Below, in pieces: positions 54,246 through 64,000 of a stretch of DNA of 64,000 nucleotides (position 1 is its first letter; each line of letters opens with the position of its first letter). The notes beneath the pieces are model-generated. The model had not been told where the DNA came from and did not search any database. It saw nothing but the letters and a program-made list of their open reading frames with translations. Position numbers and translations under genes: made by a program. The stretch comes from Exophiala sp. HKRS030 (lineage: Eukaryota > Ascomycota > Eurotiomycetes > Chaetothyriales > Herpotrichiellaceae), in the NCBI GenBank assembly GCA_023897205.1, contig JAHWDD010000007.1:1054001-1118000 (forward strand), read 5' to 3'.

Positions 54246-55355
54246 CTATCCAGCATAACCTCCCTTTCTCTCCCTCTCCATCATCCCTCTCATCCAGACC
54301 CCGTCAGGGTGAAAACTTTCTTCGATCAAGAACTTCTGGGATTTGTCTGCAAACTCGACTCCCCTTCGGTAATACAATCGATCGACCACGCACTCGACAC
54401 ATTTACCCGCCTTGATCTTGTTGTTTCTCCCGTCACTTTTACCATCCTGTTGGACAGTACCATCCTCACTGATCAATTCGTCGTAGGCCCTGTTCATGGT
54501 ACCCAAAGGTGTCACCCATTCCCTGGGCCACAACTCCGTGACCTCGTTCGGAGTCAAACCCGTGTCGACGTAAGCAGGCATGATACAATTGACGGCGACG
54601 TTGTCACTTGCCAAAAGGTTCCTCCCCACGCTCCGGACCAGGGAAACCAACGAAGCCTTTGTCGCGGCGTACTGTACCACTATCGGAAAAGGGTAGAGTG
54701 CCGAACATGAAGAGGTGATGACGAATTTTGGATTGTACTGCCCTTTTCCCGCTTGTCGACGTTGTTGCTCACCACCGCCACCGTCACCACCACCACCGCC
54801 ATTCTTCTGTCGTGCCTCGGCTTCTTTCTTCAGTGCTCGATTGGTGACCCTGGCGTAATGCACAAACATTTTCAACCCATAGAATACCGCCACTTGATTG
54901 ACCTGTGTGCATTTCATGCTCGGGATCGTAGGGTCGGAATCCAAGTCGTCCTTGGTCGGGTCCAGGAGGTGTTCCCCTTCTGCCGTCCCTGCATTGGCGG
55001 CGAAGAAGTCGATCTTGCCGCCTGACCAAGAAAATGCTTCCTTGACCATGGCCAGTTGAGAGTCCCAGGACGCGACGTCGGTCTCGATGAATTTGTGTCT
55101 CGCCGGATCCAGTCCGGAAGAAACCTTTTCGTACGCTTCCGGTCGTAGGTCGGCGATGACGACTCGCCATTCATCATCATCATCACCATCATCCTTGTCG
55201 GGTTGTTTGGACAGTAAATGTTTCACTAGACCCAAACCGATTCCCGAACAACCACCTTTTTTGGGGATAACAGACAAGACGTCAATTTTACAAGTCTACC
55301 AATGGTGCAGAGGGAATTCGGTTTCGTTCATACCTGTGACAATGGCAGTCTTCAT
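54246..55355 (-). CDS. Short-chain dehydrogenase/reductase (SDR), 343 aa
   Basis: Two exons on the minus strand: 55355-55334 (22 nt, MKTAIVT) and 55255-54246, with a 78-nt intron; the junction forms the dinucleotide-binding glycine motif TGGCSGIGLG. The other SDR marks are FFAANAG (NNAG-type), the catalytic Ser in ITSSCSALYP and YAATK (Tyr and Lys). The overall pattern resembles 15-hydroxyprostaglandin dehydrogenase-like fungal SDRs; the substrate is unknown. Two low-complexity insertions are odd: an Asp run (DDGDDDDE) after the first Rossmann unit, and a Gly run (GGGGGDGGGG) before the catalytic Ser strand. The tail includes a basic, charged extension. Confidence 0.88.
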
Positions 55356-56048
55356 GTTTTTCCTTACTTTGGCTGGGGACGCGCCCTCTGCCTGCAAGCC
55401 TGGTGGATGAATAGTATGATTCGCAGGGTCCAAGATAGAGATAGAAGACAATCTTGTCAAGCAGCCAGAACAAAAACAAAAAATAACACACACACACACA
55501 CACCAAACAATCAAGATGTGAAATATAATGTGCAAAGAGATGAGGTACTGATATTGTTATAACATAGGTCAACTATTAACACGCATCAGGGTAGGAATAA
55601 TATCATCATACATATATATGTAGTAGTAGTTCTACAAAAGCCCCCTCTCGGGTAAAGATCTTCTGTTAAGATCTCGTATACTACGCTTCTTGTGCTCCCT
55701 ACCGAGGTGTGATTGTGGTCTGACTCGTCGAGTTCCTTGTCATGCACGACCGAAGTGACAAGGTCTGGGCGAACCGGCAATTGTAAGCTTATTAGTGGAC
55801 ATGCTTTCCCCCGCAAAAAAAGACGTCTAAGCTGTGGAGTGGAGAGTCATTCGCTTCAGTACGAGGTACGGAGTACGAGTAACTCATATTGCCGTTGAAG
55901 TGAGTTGAGCACAGTTGCGGAGTACTCGTACAGCACAAAGGAACAACTTTGGTACCTGTGGGCTCGGCAAATCGATGACGGATCATTGTCCACGGTGGGT
56001 CAGCGTTGATTGGGAAACAATCGATCGTCTAATGCTGATGGCTTTCTT
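55356..56048. other. Intergenic region, SDR promoter and Ysh1 3' flank
   Basis: It holds an (AC)9 microsatellite at 55486-55503, the dispersed 9-mer at 55867-55875, and a partial copy (CGGAGTACTCG) near 55920. No gene is supported. Confidence 0.5.
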
Positions 56049-58946
56049 TCAAGCAGTTTGTGCCTTTGCATGTTGTGTCTGGTTCGCCCACAATGGAGCA
56101 ATAGTCTCGACGGCTCTTTCGACGACGGCCTTGACCCGATCTCGTAGCACGGCATTGCCGCATTCAACGTCCAAGTTTTCCAACCAGAGCTTTGCCACGT
56201 TCTTGTCGACACGAATTTCCAGCCCTGGAACTGGTATCCCCATAGCAGCAAGCCTTGCTCGGTCTGCCATCTCAGCACTTTCAAGGTCTTCATCTGATGT
56301 TTCATCCTCAGCCTGGGCATCGTTTGGTTTGCTGTCCGGCTGAAACGAGACTTTGGGTTTCTCGATTGGTGTGACATTGTCTCCGAATTGCTCTTCAAGA
56401 AACATACAGAGTCGGGAGAATCTGTCCTCTGTGCTGATACTCTTGTGCTCGTTACGAGGGAAGCTATTGTGCTCATGCACGTGGCTGTGTCCACTTTTTG
56501 ATGATGAGTACTTGACCGCTGCGGGACTGCTTTCCACGGTCATCAATACAGCCATGACGGCGTCTGCGATCCCGTCGTTCATTGTGTTACCTTCCCACTC
56601 CAACTCGATTTCTTTTTGTCGCCCTGACCATTTGAGGGTTACGCAACCCATGATGAGGAAGGTTCGTTGTGGCTCCGTCACGATCTCTTCGTCGGCTTCT
56701 TCTTCGTCCTTGACACCGTTCTGCTTGCTGAGCGAGTCCGTGTGACCATTGACTTCAGGCTTGACTTCGCCTACTTCCTCAATACTACCGAATGTACCCT
56801 CGAGTGCCCATCGAATAAGTTCAATACCCGCTGCTGCAAGAGTGATATGTTGTCGGCACAATATGGTCGTAGTTGTAAGGCCAGCATACTCTCGGAGATC
56901 TTCAGGTGCCATCAGACTCAGTTTGAAGCCGTTCTGGACCAGGACACCACTAACGACCCTAGAATCGTCTGTGGTCGAACTCGGAGGTGGAATCTGTGCA
57001 AGTTTGCCGACCACCTTCGCCATTTTATCCTTTCGAAACGGTATCTTGATCTCGGCTCCATTCTCCGGGCTGTAGACCTTGGTCGGTTGAGCGTTCGGGT
57101 TGCTCGCCAGCCTTCGAGAATTGAGGTCTAGTAATCTTGATCTCAACCTGGCTGCTTGATATCGTTCGCCGTGGACCAAAATAACATGAGGGGAAGCCAC
57201 TTGCTCAATGAACTCAACATTTTCCACACCAGTAACATGTGCTGCGAACTGGAACTCCTCCACTGTACACCGCCGCGGGATCATCACTGCTGCGTCTTCG
57301 TCTCTGGTTTTTCGACCCATCGTCTGTCCAACACCGGTATGACCACCACTCATGATGGCCGGGATCATTTCTGGTTCCGCTAGGATTGTCTTGGCCATGG
57401 TGCCCTCGACGTTATAACCAGTCATGACCACCCCGTTTCTTGGATCAGGAGCCCACCGCTCTAGCAATATTCGAGACATTCCTGACTGGAGCATACCTGG
57501 TGAGGCTAGCATAACGCATCCGCCCACATCATCAAATCTATCCAGGTTCCGCAGACTTCGAACAAACCGGAAATCCCATGGACCAGCGCTGACTCCTTTG
57601 GCATTGCCGGCTGCTTCTGCTTCTGCCATACGTTCTCGGAATATCCTTTTGATATTATCATTCATCGCATTGATGTATGTTTGATACACAACCATGCATT
57701 TTCGTGCAGTGTTTCCCGTGTAATAAATTGGGATTTTTTGCAACTCTGGATGTCGTTGCCAGTAGTCCTCTAAGATAAGCAAAAGTTCTTGCGCCCGACC
57801 GAGAGCGAATACAGGCATTAAGACCTTGCCCCCGCGGTTGAGAACGTTGGAGATAGCCTTGAGTAAGGCGGCCTCCCTTTCTGCACGAGGTGGAGCACTT
57901 GATATACCGAAGGTGGATTCGGTAATGAGGACATCAATCTTGCCCACGGTGGCTGTATTTGGCACTTCAGCTGCAACAAGATGGCGATCTTGTTCCCTGG
58001 AATAATCGGCAGTGAAGAAAACATTGAGTCCAGCAATATTAATCAAGAACATTGCGGCTCCGAGGACATGGCCAGCAGGATATGGTGTGATCCTGACCCC
58101 AGATACCGTATGTGTGGTGTAAAAGTCAATTGTTTCAATCTGAGGAAGTGTTGATATATGATCGGCCTCGGTATATAATGAAGTTCTCTGATCCGATGTT
58201 GAAGAAGTATTGCTCACTCGCACTGAATCTTGAATGAGCCACTTATAGATGGCTTTTGTAGGATGTGTCATGAAGACTCTGCCTTTAAAATCAGTCTTTG
58301 CGAGCACATAAGGAAGAGCAGCTGCATGGTCGAGATGGAAACTGTACAACACAGGCGGTTAGCAAAGGATCGCAGAAAATGTGGCAAATCTATCAGGAGG
58401 ATCATGTAGCATGTCGAGGGATTGCGCAAACAGAGATCAACGGGAAGATAGAGGGATCGTGGCTGAACAATATTGTATTGATAACTGCCTAAAGATACAG
58501 GCCAAGGGAGAGTCCATCCCAGAATCCCATCGCCACGAATCCGTGTATTCAATCACTGAGGGCAAATGGCCATGCTCATAAAACACAAGATACCTTTGCA
58601 TCCAGAAGAAGCGAACGCCATGACAAGCAAGGAAATGGTCACCTACTGGCTGATCAACAGAATATCCACAGTGCTGAGATCAAAATCGTCAAAATAAGGC
58701 ATGGCGGACATTCCCTCGCGGCCAGTGTGCATGCCAGCATCGAGCTACAGTCTTGTCAGCACGAATTTAAGGTAGAGCTGTATCGAATCTCACCATGACT
58801 GTTTTTCCCTTGTACTGCAGAATATGACATGATCGGCCAACCTCTTGACACCCACCCAGGCCAATAAAGACGAGTTCATCTGAGGGATCGACCGGCTCAT
58901 CGTCTTCAGCAGAGGCCATTGCGGCGGCTTTTCTTTTGGTCGCCAT
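56049..58946 (-). CDS. ysh1: Ysh1 / CPSF73, pre-mRNA 3'-end processing endonuclease
   Basis: Three exons on the minus strand: 58946-58794, 58744-58647 and 58341-56049, with introns of 49 and 305 nt, give 847 aa. The metallo-beta-lactamase core begins FIGLGGCQEVGRSC, and the metal motif SHFHLDH (H84, H86, D88, H89) is assembled across intron 2, which splits the H84 codon (CA|T). The beta-CASP domain follows (THPTKAIYKWLIQDSVRVS, GRAQELLLILEDYW, GYNVEGTMAK). The C-terminal third is the CPSF73 C-terminal domain with an acidic linker. Ysh1 cuts pre-mRNA before polyadenylation within CPF. The start ATG 58946 gives MATKRKAAAM; the frame is open upstream but less protein-like. It is head-to-head with TAF4. 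Confidence 0.95.
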
Positions 58947-59514
58947 TCTACCAGCTTCACTGCTGTTCTCAGTGATAGACGATAGATGGGCGGATTCGCA
59001 AGCACACGAGACGAGGTTCGGATGATAGTATCTCAATTCTTGTAATGGCGAACGAATCCAGAGCATGCAGTCATGTTGATATTGGCAATCATGAAACGCA
59101 ATAGACGTTGTTGTTAGATGGGAAGGAACGCGAAAGCGAACGTGAGGAAAGTGGGAAGTCGTGCAGTGCAACCTGCGCCTATTGTTCAACATTCAAATGA
59201 CTGGAATTTTGACTAGCGTGTCATGGCGGATCACGTGCCACATCTTGAACAAAGAGTAGTCGCCTGCGCGGGCATCGTAGCAAATCCATCCCATCATCAC
59301 CCAACATCACAGCCGTCTACCATCTTACCAGCGCATACGACATCGAGTCCCTTGGTCATTTCTCCCGGATGTCGACATTATCCACACAGGCATGCTAGGC
59401 TCAAGGCGGAGGTTGAGCGTGGAATTGCGCTCACTCGGAAAGCAGAGAGCAAGACAAACGGCTTGGTGGAATTCATCTTTGCGCGTCGACTAACACGATT
59501 CCATCTCGAACATC
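58947..59514. promoter_or_regulatory. Shared divergent promoter, ysh1 / taf4
   Basis: Start codons of two general Pol II factors face away from each other across 568 bp. A CACGTG core lies at 59232-59237, roughly central. Confidence 0.55.
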
Positions 59515-61288
59515 ATGGCTCAATCGCAACCGCCACCTGCGCGGCCTCCTTTACCTCAGACACAGAGTCCCTTCCAGCGCGATTACGCGGGCACCAACGG
59601 CAGACCCAGTCCTCTCGGTCCTCAGTCTCCGCAACTAGCCATGAATTACTCTTCACCGTCGCCTCAACAATTCTCACCTCAAGCGTACAATCAACCTCCA
59701 GCGGCGAAGCGTCCTCGTCTTTCGCCCGATACCCAATCTCCCTTCTCTCCTCAAAGTTATCCTCCAACACCATCCGGCCAACCTACGACTCCTGGTGGAA
59801 ATGTACAGATGAACGGAACCGCACCCCCGAATCAAAGACAAGGGCTGATGCCACCCCCGCAGAGGCCCAGTGACAAAGCGGAAGATCGAAACTACGAAGA
59901 CATTTTGTCTGGTACGGGGATCAATATCGAAGAAGAGGCGAGAATGCTTGTGAGGCCTGACTATTATGGATCGTCAACGCCACGCCCAGCATCCCAACCG
60001 CAAGCGGCAGGATTCCATTATCATGTAAACTCATTAAACGCAGGAGAAACTGGGGGCTCGGGAAATGCCACTGCACAGGGACAATCCGGGACGGAGAACC
60101 AAGCTCAAACATATCAGCCTTCTCCGGAGGAGTTGAAGCGAAGAGATGAAGAGCGGGCAGATTGGGAGGCTTCTCGTCATAGTCAACATCCGCTCTGGGA
60201 CATGTTCCTGCTCGGTGGTGCTTTGAACGACAAGATTCGCACTATCAGCATCACCGAACACCTGGTCGATCCGCAATCGGGCGTTTTGGTTAACACCCAA
60301 AAGCATGCCCCGCCTCCAACCGTGCGGGTGAATGGTCTTGAGGGCTCGTCTCGTGTTATTGACAAGGGACAAGCTATTCTTGACACAGGAGCGAAGGGAG
60401 AGCGACTGTCTGATATCATGAAGGTCATTAGTCTGGCGACAAAAGCACGGTTGACTGGTGTCGTGAGTGCCTCGGCAAGGATATCTCAAGAAAGACAACA
60501 ACATTCGAAGGGAAAGGTTCCGGATGAATGGCAAGATCTAGCAACTGTGGCGAAACCGCTGAATGAGGCCCTTGATGGTGCGTCAAGTCCAGCGGGCAGC
60601 ACCAGCCTGAAGCGTGAGTACTGTATATCGTTATCCCTTGTCAATCGCTAACCAATCTCTAGGCACTCATTCACAGGCCAACAGTGAGCCGTCATTCTCA
60701 GCAGATCAAGTACCAGTTCCTGTCCGGTTGGTCGATGTTTTCGACAAGAGCTCGCAGGCTGAACGAGCTATCGAAGAAGCTCGGAAGGCAAAACGATTAA
60801 AGCGGAAAACAGCCACAAACGCTGATGGAACAGTCGGAACGCCTTCAGCGGATGCCGCAGCAGAGGCCGCGGCGGTTGCAGCATTGGAGTCAGACAAGAA
60901 GACGACCAAGAAAGAGAGAAAGTTGGCGGAGTCCAAATTCTCCGAACAACAGCAGCACAAGTCTGCAAACGAGGCAGCACGGATGGCCTTCTCAGGTCTC
61001 CTGGGTAAGGGCTTCGGCAGCAAGAAGCAGAGAACTTACGACTGGATGAAGGGCAGCGGGGCAAGCCCTGCGATGACTCCTGGGAGACCTGCGCTTTCCA
61101 CCACTGCGTCTACTGCTGGTACTCCGGGTCCTGATCGAGCTCGCGCGGTTTCAAAAGACAAACACCTTGGGCAATGGGACGAGGAAAAGGATCCCAAGAT
61201 ACAAGCTCGCGACGTGTTTCTTGTTCTGGAAGGGGATGGGCGGAATTCGAGATCTTATCTACGAGGTCTGAACCTGCCAGAGAAATAA
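59515..61288 (+). CDS. taf4: TFIID subunit TAF4
   Basis: Two exons, 59515-60613 and 60663-61288, with a 49-nt GTGAGT...CTAG intron, give 574 aa. The N-terminal 115 residues are Pro/Gln/Ser-rich and disordered. YEDILSGTGINIEEEARML is the short helix found at the head of fungal TAF4. The central region (HPLWDMFLLGGALNDKIRTI to LATKARLTGVV) carries the histone-fold-like TAF4 core. An Ala/Lys-rich helix (KAKRLKRKTATNADG, KKTTKKERKLAESKF) follows, and the C-terminus has TYDWMKG and IQARDVFLVLEGDG, the C-terminal TAF4 signature. TAF4 pairs with TAF12 in the TFIID core. No activator domain beyond the Gln/Pro-rich head is evident. Confidence 0.88.
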
Positions 61289-62988
61289 TTCTTGACATGC
61301 ATTTCTAGATTTTTAACCATGATGCTAGTGATATATCATGGTCGGGTGGCAAGACAGGCCTATTGTAAGATAACAAATCAGCAAAAATATGCAAGTCTTG
61401 CACGGAATTAGGGCTAGCGACATTGCATGGGAGGCATTCTGAATACGGCTGGAGGGCATCGCATGTTATGGATATCTTGACGAGTCCTTTTTGATACACG
61501 TCAGGCTGAGTAGACTTGACAACGTGAGATAGCCAGAGCCTACTCCGTATTTCCCATGGCTATCCCTGTTTTTATCAGTGAAAAGCGGACCTGGCGTCGG
61601 TGATTTCGCGCGATTCGGGTAACCGGGGTCTTTTTATCTCCATGCTCAAGGCGTGATTGCGTAGTTGGGGAGAAAGACGAATGGTGAGGCTTGCAACAGT
61701 GGCGGAAGCACATCATTCCGATTTTTCCTCTCAAATTGCCGAGCATGCAAATGGACAGTCTTGGTAAGGAGAGGGAGCTGTTCTGGCAAAGTCCGTACCT
61801 CTACAGTAGATTCAGGTAGGGAGTAGGTATGAGGCATGCCGGAATTATATACAGGGAATCGCGATTTTCAATTCAAGCCTTTGTCCATCAACATCTGTAA
61901 CTGAATCCCTGAATGGTGGCTTCAGTCCGTGGTTTGACTGGCCACTGGCGTCATAACACCACCACATACTCCGTAGACCAATGAGTTGGTAGCATGGAGA
62001 CGCAGAAATTGTCGCGGAGAAGCACGTCAGCGATTCGAGCAAGCAGCGGACCCTGTCTCTGAACAGGCCAAGTGGGTGTGGCATGCCGTTCCTTCAACTG
62101 CGGCAATAATAAGTGGACGTGATACTGCTTCCTTCAGGAGGCCTGAAGTGGTCGAGGTTGCAATCAAGTAGGAACAAGGATAGACGAATACTGATTTAGG
62201 GAGTTGACAGAAATCTCCGTGTCTAAGAAAAGGTCTGGGGAGAAAAGGGTGCGTAAGGTGAAGAAACAGACATCCGCGCGGGTGACACAAGGACTGTCGC
62301 GGTGCAGAAACAAATGCCCAGCGAGCCTGGAGCGCCTGGGCGTGCCTTGGATTCGCGCCCCAATAAGTAGTGCTCCGGCTAAGTTAGGTGCTTGGTCGGC
62401 CTTCTGGGGCCTCTTGTGGTTCCCTTGGCCTTCTTTGGCTGCAGTGGTTTCTCCTACGCCCAAGGCTGGTCAACTCTCACACGGCCCCAGTGCTCGCTAC
62501 TCGCTAACTCGTTACCACGTCCTCCGTCGTCGTCAAGACTTCGCACCCTTCGACGTCAACCGATCTGAACTCTTCCTCTATCTTGCCCACGACACGGCTT
62601 GATTCTTCTCACCACTTCACTGTCGACTTTGTTCTTTCCCAGTCTCTGTAGTTGTCGCTCCTACAAAATTATGAGCGTGTGCCTGACCCAATAAGAGGCA
62701 CGTCCTCCTTGTCGGGTCCTCATTCATATTTTACTGCCTCACCTCTCTGCCGCTTCAACGACTATTGTCCGATCACAGCTCCTGGCAGAGATTTTCCTCC
62801 TATATCGATAACCCTGCCGCCTTCAGCCTTGCCAGATCCGATATTCCTATCCCAGCTTTGCCGACTTTTGCGAAAACTGTTCTTGTGTGCACTCGCATGT
62901 TGCAAACTGCGCTTTGTGGCGCGAATCCACAACACCTGCGTTGTCGGACAGTCTCCACCACCATCAAGACCTGAAAGACCCTAAAACC
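61289..62988. other. Intergenic region, TAF4 3' flank and LAMMER kinase leader
   Basis: This 1.7-kb region has two dispersed 9-mers (TACTCCGTA at 61541-61549 and 61967-61975). From about 62500 the sequence becomes C/T-rich and probably forms the kinase promoter and a long 5' leader. No gene is supported. Confidence 0.45.
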
Positions 62989-64000
62989 ATGTCGACTCCT
63001 TCTACGATAGCAACCACTATCGTCCCTGCTCACTATGGTTATTCTCATCAGAATCCTTATTCTCCCTCGGCGCTACCATACCCCGCAACAAATACACTGC
63101 CAGCACCGCAGCGGCTGACGACTTCGTATCACTCATATCCAGCAGCTGCACAATATCCACGACCACAACCATCTCCCGCCTCGTACAGGCCACCTTCGAA
63201 CGTGTCGTCCATGGCACCTTCCCAGGCTGCCTCGATTTTACCAGACAACCAGCCCCGAAAACAACCTGACTGGAATGAGTTTTACAAGAACGGTGTTCCG
63301 AAAGAAATCATAGTTATTGATGATGACAGCCCAGAACCTGACCACACGGGCAACGCCTCCGGCCAACAGCAGCAGGCCGATGCTTACGGCTCCAATACTC
63401 GGAAACGAAAGGTCGACCAGGGATATGAGATCGAATACACAGATAGCCCGACATATTCAACACATCCAGCGAAATTTGGCGGCTCAACGTCTTCGGCAGC
63501 ATCTTACCATTCTGGTGATCGAACCACATCCCTTCAAACGATCACAGCACCTACTTCACTTGAGTCGTACGGGAGCAACCCTGCTAGCACAAGTTACGAG
63601 GATGTAAGGACAGGGCAAAAAAGGAAACGAGCACAACCACAGAAAGAAACGAGAGCCCAAGCCAAAAGACGACAGCAAGAGACGACAGACGCATTCGCAG
63701 ACTACATACCCCCTCCCAAGCCCGCCAAAAAGGCTCCGGACGTCCATGTTCCCGTCATTCGTGATGTATGTCTCCGTTCTTCTTGTTCAATTTTGAATAT
63801 TTCGCTGACAAGCTCGCAGACTGTGCACAAACACCAAAAGGTGGATGATGACGATGGACACTATATCGTTACCTCTAACACGCCGTTGACTGATCGATGT
63901 AAGGCCTTTTCATCAAGACTTTGATCTCTATATTGACGTGTTTCTAGATGATATCATCAAGCTTCTGGGTCAAGGCACCTTTGGAAAGGTCGTCGAAGCA
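62989..64000 (+). CDS. LAMMER dual-specificity protein kinase (Clk/Kns1/Lkh1 type), 3' end outside window
   Basis: Exons 62989-63765, 63820-63898 and 63948-64000 (continuing) are separated by 54- and 49-nt introns. The first 100 residues are Pro/Ser/Tyr-rich and disordered. DWNEFYKNGVPKEIIVIDDD is the N-terminal segment typical of fungal LAMMER kinases, followed by basic nuclear-localisation-like stretches (TRKRKVDQ, KRKRAQPQKETRAQAKRRQ). The kinase domain begins with YIVTSNTPLTDR, then YDIIKLLGQGTFGKVVEA, the glycine-rich loop, and is cut at the window end, so the EHLAMMERILG signature is not visible. Such kinases phosphorylate SR proteins and control growth and flocculation. The gene family call rests on the N-terminus and the loop. 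Confidence 0.85.

Noticed and set aside
55486..55503. (AC)9 microsatellite as a functional element
   Set aside because: It is an ordinary simple repeat in noncoding DNA.
5542..59237. CACGTG cores in several divergent promoters as a shared regulon
   Set aside because: A 6-bp palindrome is expected more than ten times in 64 kb; the few seen are not an excess.
1..64000. Transposons, tRNA genes, CRISPR arrays, biosynthetic cluster
   Set aside because: I saw no transposase or reverse transcriptase frame, terminal repeat, cloverleaf-like sequence with a TTCGANNCC arm, spaced direct-repeat array, or PKS/NRPS/terpene synthase gene.

Overview
The window is nuclear DNA of a filamentous ascomycete (Pezizomycotina). 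It holds 24 protein genes on both strands, without operons. Fifteen of them are spliced by short GT-AG introns: 31 of the 33 introns I placed are 45-108 nt, many with a CTAAC-like branch point. The orthologues are typical moulds' genes: a TeaA/Tea1 kelch protein, an FHF-complex FHIP subunit, a KlpA-type kinesin-14, a LAMMER kinase with a long disordered N-terminus, and an Ecm14 pseudo-carboxypeptidase. The gene set would fit Eurotiomycetes, but the order cannot be fixed from sequence reading alone. I see no rRNA, tRNA, CRISPR array, transposon or viral remnant.

Layout. 1-3.0 kb: the 3' end of an unrecognised gene and a 569-aa hypothetical protein. 3.8-9.0 kb: sphinganine C4-hydroxylase (Sur2) divergent from TCTP, then Ecm14. 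10-19.7 kb: Raptor/Kog1 (TORC1) and TeaA, both on the minus strand. 21.4-28.5 kb: adenine deaminase, FHIP, a four-helix membrane protein and NC2alpha. 29.4-38.3 kb: a membrane-anchored alpha/beta hydrolase, a RING protein with prion-like, RGG and arginine-rich regions, a GPI-type surface protein and a PlsC-family acyltransferase. 38.3-40.7 kb: the largest gap, with coding-like tracts that may be a decayed or missed gene. 40.7-48.2 kb: a Dal5/Tna1-type MFS symporter, a class V aminotransferase-fold enzyme and kinesin-14. 48.8-55.4 kb: long-chain fatty alcohol oxidase, guanine deaminase and a short-chain dehydrogenase. 56.0-64.0 kb: the mRNA 3'-end endonuclease Ysh1/CPSF73 divergent from TFIID subunit TAF4, then a LAMMER kinase cut by the window end.

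Most of this is conserved housekeeping content. Functional groups are loose: nucleobase deaminases (adenine and guanine) with an anion:cation symporter between them; microtubule and polarity proteins (TeaA, FHIP, kinesin-14); and Pol II transcription and processing factors (NC2alpha, Ysh1, TAF4, perhaps the RING protein).

No wholly new system stands out. The most useful leads are a 9-bp motif (TACGGAGTA or its complement) present at least 12 times and seen only between genes, a Raptor whose caspase-like domain has Val where the dyad Cys is expected, a 305-nt Ysh1 intron that splits the first metal-binding His codon, and the unassigned 38.8-39.9 kb tract.
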